This document shows, piece by piece, positions 56,690 to 64,000 of a stretch of DNA of 64,000 nucleotides (the first letter of the stretch is position 1; each line of letters opens with the position of its first letter). This stretch comes from Sipunculus nudus (Eukaryota > Annelida > Sipuncula > Golfingiida > Sipunculidae), in contig CM049320.1 of assembly GCA_026874595.1 (NCBI GenBank), positions 14,077,488 through 14,141,487 of the forward strand, in the 5' to 3' direction. A program made the position numbers and the translations under genes. Below the pieces are notes generated by a model that saw only the letters and a program-made list of their open reading frames with translations, was not told where the DNA came from and ran no database searches.

Positions 56690-57805
56690 GAACCTGTGAG
56701 CTTATGCGATGGTGCGGTGTCGTCCGTCGTGCGTCAGTGCGTCTTCTGCGCGTTAATCATAGCCATCTCAAAAACGGCAGGCTAGCATCACCAACTTGTT
56801 TGCAAATAATCAGTCAATTGAAAACTCTATTGGATTTTTTTGATTTTTTTACTTACTGCATAGGAAAACAGCTAAAAAAAGCTTTAAAAATCTTCTTCTC
56901 CATAACTGTCCAGCCAAATTGTCCTATATTTCACAGAAATCATCCCTGGAACTATCTCTCTCAAATTTGTTCGAATGGTTCCAGTTCGGAGAATTTCGGC
57001 CGAGGTACAGAAGTTGGAACCTAGTCATTTGTCCAAAAAAGCATATTAATGGCATTTTTATGGCAATGTTGGTCACATGAGTCATATCTGAAATTGAGGT
57101 ATTCGTGGTGCCACCTGCATCGGCCTTTTTTTTACGGGGGTCATCAGTGCCTGTATCACATTGAGGGCTACGAAAAACATCTTCTCTGAAACCATATGAC
57201 CAAATTGTTTAATATGTCATAGAAATGATCCTAGGGCAGTGCTTTCTGAAGTTTGTTCAAATGTCTCTGTTCAGGCAGCAATTTGTCACAGTTCACTCAG
57301 GGGCAACTGCCTTACTCACCTAAGCCTGGTCAGCACAGTGCCCAAACTCAAGGGAAGTTGCCACTTATATTGACTTTCGCACAGTGTATGCGCCTGCTTA
57401 TTTCTACAGAGGACTTTGATACATCAGCCTAAACTTTTGCATAATTATACATATCGGGTAGCTTTATCGTGTACAAGACTTGTAGCGCCACCTGCAATAA
57501 TCTTTGCACAGTGTATGTCCCGCAGGAGGGGTTTGACATATCAGTCTGATATTGGGCATATTTATATATCTCTGCGTTGTATACAAGACTGGTGGTGCCA
57601 GCTACAATCATTTTTGTGTTGTGTGCACCCATGTCAGAATTTCAGCAGTGATGTTTGTGTAATTGTTTCTTGTTCAAAGTGTTTAATACTTGCATTGTTC
57701 ATATACATGTTACACATGTTCTTGAAAAGTAATGGTCCAGCACTGAAGCATTATACCTGGTGTAATTCCATTGCACAGGTTCGCATTAGGCCTATAGGCC
57801 TTGTA
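56690..57805 (+). repeat. Long interspersed repeat family, copy 3 (internally deleted)
   Basis: It starts gcgaacctgtgagcttatgc and ends gcattaggcctataggcctt, sharing both boundaries with copy 2 but about 480 bases shorter. It lies in the intron of the fibrinogen-related gene in opposite orientation. Confidence 0.8.
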
Positions 57806-57809
57806 ATTA

Positions 57810-58550
57810 TTAAAATTGAAAGGAAAAATACCATAGGTGACGGCATGGTGTTATTTGGAATACATTTTCATCCATCCATACAAGATTCTTAACACATCTT
57901 CAATTGCAAGGTAATGTCCTGTTACTCATCAACTATAAAAATTATTTTCTATGAACTTTTCTTTAATTTGTTATTATAGACCTATACAAATTTATTTATT
58001 TATTTATTGTAGAGCCCGGGTGTGACAAGGTCTCACAAAAACTTTAATTGAAGCTACAGTTTTTGGCCAATTTCTTTCAACTTTCAAAACTGACAAGCTT
58101 GAATCCTTATGTGTGTATGATATGAGAATTATATCAACAGTGGGTACAGGAAACAAACGTGCCATGGTAAAAGATGGGCAAAACTTAAGTTACTGATTTT
58201 ATATTTATGCTAATAACTCACAAAATTTGAAAAATTCAGAATTAATTTTGGGAATACAATTGAATCTTAATGAAATAATGTTATATCCCTGACAAAAAAA
58301 TCTCAACCTTCAGCAATTCACCTTTTCATTTAATCGTGAGGGGGTTAATTTTCACGAACTCATAAAATAACCTACACAGACTATATCCATTATTTTATGA
58401 ATTAATTAAACAAAGTAATATGTGCGCAAACTCGTTATATTAGGAAATCACTGTTCATTGTTGGCAGATAATTTGAAAGATCTTAAAATCTATTATACCT
58501 GTCTTAGATTAACGGTAATATTCAAAATCATTATTTTCTAATAACACAAA
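57810..58550. other. AT-rich intronic sequence
   Basis: No supported gene or repeat. Confidence 0.5.
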
Positions 58551-58559
58551 TCTTTTGTT

Positions 58560-58640
58560 TTCGACCTGCTTTCGACGATGGACTTCTTATTTTCGCGATA
58601 TTTTTCTTTCGCGAAAATCGCGAATATGATATCCTCTCGA
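58560..58640. repeat. TTCGCGA-rich dispersed repeat, copy A
   Basis: The stretch cttattttcgcgatattttt through cgcgaaaatcgcgaatatga and cctctcgaac matches 63745-63815 (ttttgcgaatatcgcgaatt tgaaaccctcgcgaac). The GC-palindromic TTCGCGAA core recurs in both. Confidence 0.55.
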
Positions 58641-58984
58641 ACAAAGAGGCAAGAATAGTATATACAGTGGAACCTCCCTGGACATTCGTAAAATTTACAT
58701 CAACCCCCTCGCTGCCAAAAGTTTTAAAGGCATACATAAATATATAAGGTCTCGGCATATTCTCAATACTTGAAATGGAATTAAGGTAACCCCAGCGTGT
58801 GAACGATTATCGCCCCTGTTAAATAAAACAAATGGGCTTTGAACTCCCGCGACTGTTTGTTTGCATATAAAATATGCGCATATAGAAATACACGCTTTAT
58901 GACATACGTCGATGCATTGTTTCTTCTTTACCCATAGGTTTCGTCACATGACAGGAACTCTAACGGTAACTGATTATGTGTCTT

Positions 58985-59125
58985 CCAAGTTATAGTGTGG
59001 TGACAGCTCATTGAGGTAGGTTATTTTGTAATCCAAGTTATAGTGTGGTGACAGCTCATTGAGGTAGGTTATTTTGTAATCCAAGTTATAGTGTGGTGAT
59101 AGCTCATTGAGGTTGGTTATTACAT
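58985..59125. repeat. 48-bp tandem repeat, 2.9 copies
   Basis: The unit is ccaagttatagtgtggtgac, agctcattgaggtaggttat, tttgtaat. Copies 1 and 2 are identical over the full unit. Because 48 is a multiple of three it encodes a repeated 16-residue peptide (TYLNELSPHYNLDYKI) on the minus strand, but nothing else supports a gene. Confidence 0.9.
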
Positions 59126-59624
59126 GTAATAGGTATTCACTTCGTTTGTTCAGTAGTTGTTTTTTATTCTTTGTCACATTTTTTATCGTTTAGGGATGCC
59201 CTCTCGTTTCAGCTTAAAATGCAAGTTAAGTGTGTATAATCATCTGGACATGTACCACTGTATAGAAATAGCCCGTTCGGGTTATATAATAATATTCTGA
59301 TTGGAGTGCCTCAATAACAGTTTTGTTATTAATTCTGTATATAACTGCCCTTATTGATCCGATCAGTGAAACACATAACCTCAGTGACTGGTTTTTATGC
59401 AGCGTAATTCCTTAGTATATATCATCATAAAATATGATTTATTACAAACATGTATAGCATTTTTTTACACTTCAGTGAACCGAATAGGAATCATTCTACA
59501 TAGATGTATTTTAAACACTTGAATCACAAAATAACAAACAAATAAATAACTGCACTACCAATAAATGTATTTCCAAGTACATTTATACTAATAATATCGC
59601 CATGATACTGAAAAACTGACCAAC

Positions 59625-60165
59625 CTTTTGACTTTATTTTCAGTAGATGCAATCTGCTTTCTACTTCCCTCAGCATCCCTCTTATACTGTTCAATTCTTT
59701 ATCAAATGATTCAGATTTGTTATTAGCGTCTTCCTGTAGGTTAATCAGCTTCTCCAATAAACTTCTCATCGTCATGACTAATTCCTGCATATGGGAATCG
59801 GGCCGCGTATTATTTAAATGGTCAAGATAATTGAGCACCTCGGTGACTTTCCCGTCCACGTAAGACAAGGAATGCTCTCTTTGAGATATTCCTTTGACAA
59901 GTTTACCGAGTGTAAGTGAAATGTTGTGCTTCTGGAAACTCTCAATACGGTTGGATATGTCATAGATCTGGTCAATTCGGTCGTTCCGCGTCTTCCCAAT
60001 GGAAGCTTCTTCGTCCCTGTTTATTGAACCTGGCATATAAAGGTGTTGCGTCTGTACGTTGAACACCTGAGACAGGGAAGAGCTACTGTTTCCATGCCTA
60101 GGGGCACCATCGACACCAGCAACAAACACGACCACAACAACGCAGAAAGAATTGAAAAGCAACAT
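59625..60165 (-). CDS. Fibrinogen-related secreted protein, exon 1 (signal peptide and stalk)
   Basis: The ATG at 60165 (context gcagagATG) was chosen because it opens a clear signal peptide (MLLFNSFCVVVVVFVAGVDG); the longer frame upstream only adds translated AT microsatellite. The exon gives 180 residues plus one base. After the signal come a Ser/Asn-rich segment (HGNSSSSLSQ) and a long polar region with heptad-like Leu/Ile spacing (about 55-178, for example LVMTMRSLLEKLINLQEDAN and IRGMLREVESRLHLLKIK), likely a coiled-coil stalk. Several N-glycosylation sequons (NSS, NIS, NNT, NKS) are visible. The donor AAAAG|GTTGGT after K180 fits exon 2 in phase. The predicted total is 388 residues. 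The layout (signal, coiled coil, fibrinogen domain) resembles invertebrate fibrinogen-related proteins without Ig domains. Confidence 0.8.
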
Positions 60166-60207
60166 CTCTGCCTCCGTCCTAGCAGTTTTGTGGCTAGACT
60201 GTGCGCG

Positions 60208-60213
<6 letters not shown>

Positions 60214-60270
<57 letters not shown>
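60214..60270. repeat. (AT)n microsatellite at the promoter of the fibrinogen-related gene
   Basis: Uninterrupted TA repeats of about 57 bases, ending about 50 bases upstream of the ATG. It sits where a TATA box would, and could serve as one. Confidence 0.9.
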
Positions 60271-60271
<1 letters not shown>

Positions 60272-60319
60272 ACTTGCAACAGGATGTCGTTTCATTGATA
60301 GTGTATTCTTGAATTATAT

Positions 60320-62740
60320 GCATATTCATGCCATCAACATCACGTGTTCGTAACCACGTGACTCTTCTGTGGTTATTTCATTGCCAGTTCAAGTGTTCAC
60401 TACATGTTGTGAAACAGCAGATCTATGTTTTTAAGATGAATCCTGACTACACCATATATTAATGTCAGCTTATCCTCTTTTCCATCATTAGTTATATTAT
60501 TTCAAGGCTACATAAAGCATGCCGGTGTTTATATCTACAATATACCAATCAATCTGTGGACCTATGTTTTTTATTAGATTTTTTTTTTCAAGTCTGATTC
60601 GTGCGGAAACCATTGCAACAAATATTTTGAGATTTTAGCTGTTATAATTATAGCTAATAGATGTTACTGAAATAATGATCGAGCCCTTATAACTTGTATC
60701 ACTTAATGCGGGGAAGGAAATCTTGCCATGTTGCATTGTTTATTTATAAATGATTTCATGTGAGAAATAATCGATATTCTAATTTCCCACATTACTAACT
60801 TACTGGATCGCCGAGTCCAGATCAAAATTCTATATTAACGTTCGCCTAATTATTATAATCAACAGGTGATGCAAATGTCAGGTGAAGTATAACTGCATGT
60901 CAGTCTATGTCTATAAATGAGAAAAACTTACTTGAGTCCTCTCCATAAACAGTACGATCGGGATTCTGACAAAATATATCGAGTGCATTTTGTCATATCT
61001 GAAGTCTGTATAACCACATACGTATATACATCTATATTGAATCAGCTTATGTCTACCATACAACTACGCCAAAAATTATAAGTGGAAAAAATAGATGTTA
61101 TGAAGGAATCCGCCTTTTATTGATTAACTTACATATATTACTAGGTGCTTAAGTTTCATAGGGTTTTATACAAAAACATGCGTGAATCACGTTCTGCAAC
61201 ATAAACCCGACCATCCGTCCTTGGCGGTCATGAGGTTAACGTGAATGATTTATCAAATCTAGATTGCGTCTTGAATGATAACCTTCATTAAAGATCAGTG
61301 ATAACGGAAGGTTAAAATGTAGAGTCACTTGACATAAATATGGTCTTTTTGCCTGTGAATGGTGCTAATCATCCTTTAAATGGGGTATACTTGGGAATGA
61401 AAAGGACCCTGTTCAAATCTTGAAATCAATGAAGCAAACGCCTTGGTGCGGAAACTAAATACATTTTCTCTCCTTATCTCTCTTTCTCTCTCTCTCATTC
61501 TTTATATACAGTAGGTCCAGCTTAAAAGTATACCGTATAATTGCATATCCCGTTTAACCGTATTAAATAATAAAAACCAAATCCTTTTCCTATGTCCTCT
61601 TCATAAAATTCTCCGTTTCTATGAATATATATATCGGGTAATTGTATAGTAAAATCCGTCCATCATGCAGACAATCCCGGATATTCATGTGCGACAACGG
61701 TCTCGAGGACTACTGACCGCCCGGTGCGCTTATTAGCCTTTGATATTGATCGCCCAACATCTTTGAAGGGTTACCTCACGGACCACTGACCACTCTTTCT
61801 TCTAATCAAGGAGATTACAGACTGAAGTATCAAGTGGGAGTCTGGCCGTGTCGAATGTTGCTGACGGGGGTCATAAAACTCGCTGCTCAAATGCACACAG
61901 AGATGTCGCTGATAAGCCCGAGAGACCTCTCTTCGGCGTGACTTCGGAACATCTCGTTAATTCTCGGCTGCGGTAAACATGGGCGATAATGCGAGAACAA
62001 TGCCGTCAGTAACAGAGCGGGCGATGGATCACTGTTATCCATGAATATGAGAGTCATCCGGTCATAAACGTCAAAATATAATCGATCAAGTGATTCCTCA
62101 ACACGAGACCTCTCTAGATATATTTGTAACGCACAATTCTTGACAAAACAAACCATTTGCGCATTCATAATTCCGGTCAATGTTATTCCAGTGATTTACT
62201 GCTCAGTAACTGGATATATCGCTATCCGCTTCCGCGAGCTACAGCGGACCGCGGAAGTAACATCTCGCAGACTCGCTTTATCAAAGGCCGTGCCGCCGCT
62301 GCGCCTGACACCACGGCAGAATCGGCGCACAATAGAGTAAATGGGCTTATCAGGTCTAAATTGCAATTAGCGCACGACTGACACTCGGGGCTTCTGAGAG
62401 TTGATCCTCCAGTTTGTAATCTCCGTCTTCTAATAAACCTTGTTATGACTCGAGCAACCGGCTGAAATGGTTTCCCTTCCTAATGACATGCTTAATTAAA
62501 TGAGTGTTAATTCTACACGTGCTCTCCGGACAAACGGTCACCGGGCAGGTTGCATTATAAACACGGGATACGCTATAAACACGGTCTTTTATTCGAGAGC
62601 ATTACCTGTACGGTCAATCGGTGAATATGTTTAATAATTCACAATAAAATCCGTAAGGAAAACAGTATCGATTCGATTTTTATAGTTAATTCGAAGTATG
62701 AATATGCATTTTGCTGGCCTTATGTGACCTCTCACATTAT
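60320..62740. other. Non-coding upstream region
   Basis: No supported gene. It holds CACGTG sites near 60340 and 60353, a short dispersed repeat (61205-61275, partner of 47800-47870), and a GC-richer patch around 61850-62340 with unassigned ORFs on both strands. It may contain regulatory sequence for the fibrinogen-related gene. Confidence 0.45.
61205..61275 (+). repeat. Short dispersed repeat, copy B
   Basis: Partner of 47800-47870, same orientation. Confidence 0.55.
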
Positions 62741-62744
62741 TTTC

Positions 62745-63215
62745 CTTGACCTATTCACGTGATTGGTATGCAGTCAGCCATGCACACTGCGTAAGATCGT
62801 ACTCACAATAGTTTTGAGTAGAAACGTTATCTGGCTGAAGGATGAAGTTTTCCAGGAGACCGCACACGAACAGGCTAACGTGCAGAAAGTATTTTTAAAG
62901 TTAAAAAAGAAGAAAATACGTGTTATAAAATCAAAATCTATTAGGAATCTTGCGAAACCTCTCGACCTATAACACACTCACGTGATCGTCAAGCTGTGAG
63001 CCATTTTGCAACATCGCTTTTTATAGATAACATACACGAACTGGTGAATGAACAGTTATTCTCTATTTCTTAGTTGAAACAAATAAAATGTTTCATGATA
63101 AATCAAAATCCTCGAGGAATGGTATTAAACCTTTGACAACATTTGATATATTCACGTGATCGGTAAGCTGTCAGCGATTGGCAGTGAGATCGTTTTTTAT
63201 CAATAATAAATGCGA
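62745..63215. repeat. Three diverged repeats each starting with CACGTGAT
   Basis: The segments tattcacgtgattggtatgc, actcacgtgatcgtcaagct and attcacgtgatcggtaagct begin near 62754, 62975 and 63148. Each continues with gtcagc/gtgagc, a short GC patch, agatcgtttttta and a later ctggtgaat/aggtgaat. Spacing is about 221 and 173 bases. Each copy carries an E-box CACGTG. Confidence 0.6.
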
Positions 63216-63510
63216 GCAGGTGAATATACAGTATTCTTTCCGTAGAAGGCGTAGAAATTATAAATAAATAAAATATATAAACAAATGTTGAAACATTAAA
63301 GAAAAAAAAAACTTCAGAGACCGATTATTCAGAACCATCTGAATAACACGAGAAAATCACGCAAGTAAAAATAAAGCCATCCAACTGCAATTCATTGTAT
63401 TAAAGTGACGGCTACAACCTTGAAGATTAGCATATTGTGTATTTGAATAGCCCGCTTATATGAATATAATTGGTTGACAAATACGGTATTCAATTAAACG
63501 GGACCGGCTG

Positions 63511-63516
63511 TATATA

Positions 63517-63561
<45 letters not shown>
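63511..63561. repeat. (AT)n microsatellite
   Basis: Alternating AT of about 50 bases. Confidence 0.95.
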
Positions 63562-63563
<2 letters not shown>

Positions 63564-63744
63564 CGAGGGTTCAATTTTATCAATATTTCATTATATTACT
63601 ATATAAAAGACAGAGTGTAAATAAGCACTATCATATGATTTAATTATATCAAATGATATGTGCGCCAAATCTTAACAATTGCATGGGGATGAAGGGTAAT
63701 ATTGACCGAGTGGAATTTCTCGTTCACTAATGGGATCTCATAAT

Positions 63745-63815
63745 CCCTTAGGTTTTATTTTAGCGATAATTCCACTTTTGCGAATATCGCGAATTTGAAA
63801 CCCTCGCGAACATGA
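63745..63815. repeat. TTCGCGA-rich dispersed repeat, copy B
   Basis: Partner of 58560-58640. It runs directly into the AT microsatellite at 63823, much as other repeats here abut microsatellites. Confidence 0.55.
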
Positions 63816-63819
63816 AGAA

Positions 63820-63822
<3 letters not shown>

Positions 63823-63866
<44 letters not shown>
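63823..63866. repeat. (AT)n microsatellite
   Basis: Alternating AT of about 44 bases. Confidence 0.95.
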
Positions 63867-63868
<2 letters not shown>

Positions 63869-64000
63869 TATGCAGCCTTAAATGAGAATATATCAGCGTC
63901 TTCATTATAAAAATATATCAAGAAAGTATTATCCTTGTTCACCGATTCCCTTGTTCCTGTAAACACAGATCAAGTGTTTATTACATGGCGTGAAGTAGCA

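Larger units (their letters stand above)
53956..59624 (-). other. Inferred intron of the fibrinogen-related gene
   Basis: Bounded by donor AAAAG|GTTGGT at 59624 and acceptor tatttgcag| at 53955, both phase 1. It contains the LINE relic at 54560-55745, copy 3 of the long interspersed repeat, the 48-bp tandem repeat and AT-rich sequence. No further exon was recognised inside, but a short one could be missed. Confidence 0.55.

Noticed and set aside
60021-60329. YIYIYI-containing ORFs at AT microsatellites (also near 16474, 37966 and 63760)
   Set aside because: Translated microsatellite.
61887-62180. 97-codon ORF in the GC-richer patch
   Set aside because: Overlapped by open frames on the other strand; no recognisable domain or splice context.

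Overview
The window looks like animal nuclear DNA, most probably from a mollusc and plausibly a bivalve; this is inferred, not proven. It is AT-rich and crowded with decayed retroelements, (AT)n microsatellites, C/G homopolymer runs and dispersed repeats of a kind familiar from mollusc genomes (for example TCCGTC-rich segments and a 'gcgaacctgtgagcttatgcgatggtg' family). Gene fragments have splice signals and there is no operon structure. Very little is host protein-coding. The best host gene is a fibrinogen-related secreted protein on the minus strand: exon 1 (59625-60165) carries a signal peptide and helical region, and exon 2 (53329-53954) carries the fibrinogen-like domain. The 5.7 kb intron between them is full of repeats. 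A UDP-glucuronosyltransferase pseudogene lies at 5867-7204 (minus).

Layout. 1-5.6 kb: no supported gene. 5.9-7.2 kb: UGT pseudogene. 7.26-13.91 kb: a nearly complete 6.65 kb Ty3/gypsy-class LTR retrotransposon (minus strand) inserted just upstream of the UGT relic. Its two 802-bp LTRs differ at 3 sites. Its domain order is gag-protease-integrase-RT-RNase H, the Ty1/copia-like order known from Gmr1-like gypsy elements, and its gag resembles the SCAN-related capsid of that group. Each LTR carries three clusters of 5-bp-phased heat-shock elements directly upstream of a TATA box. 14-17 kb: non-coding with microsatellites. 17.07-18.4 kb: an integrase relic of a second, different gypsy element. 19.99-21.62 kb: a 1.62 kb TIR-bounded element made of 12 tandem units of two lengths, apparently inserted at a TA into the edge of a 77-bp satellite, which then runs 21.62-27.31 kb (about 74 units, each with a telomere-like GGGTTACCCTAACCC core). 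28.0-29.5 kb: a GC-richer ~240-bp tandem array. 32.5-34.9 kb and 54.5-55.75 kb: two different non-LTR retrotransposon relics. 35-49 kb: small repeats, including a hairpin MITE, a putative solo LTR and a foldback repeat. 49.9-52.8 kb and 56.7-57.8 kb: copies of one long interspersed repeat family. 60.3-64 kb: non-coding with a threefold repeated CACGTG segment.

How the parts relate: the UGT relic, the LTR element and the gypsy relic are all on the minus strand. The 3' LTR of the intact-looking element lies about 60 bp upstream of the UGT relic, in the orientation that would read into it. The fibrinogen-related gene is the only locus here that looks able to make a host protein. The features most worth attention are the heat-shock-like LTR, the gypsy element with copia-like pol order, and the TIR array nested in the telomere-motif satellite. 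No search or alignment tool was used; family names rest on motifs read by eye.
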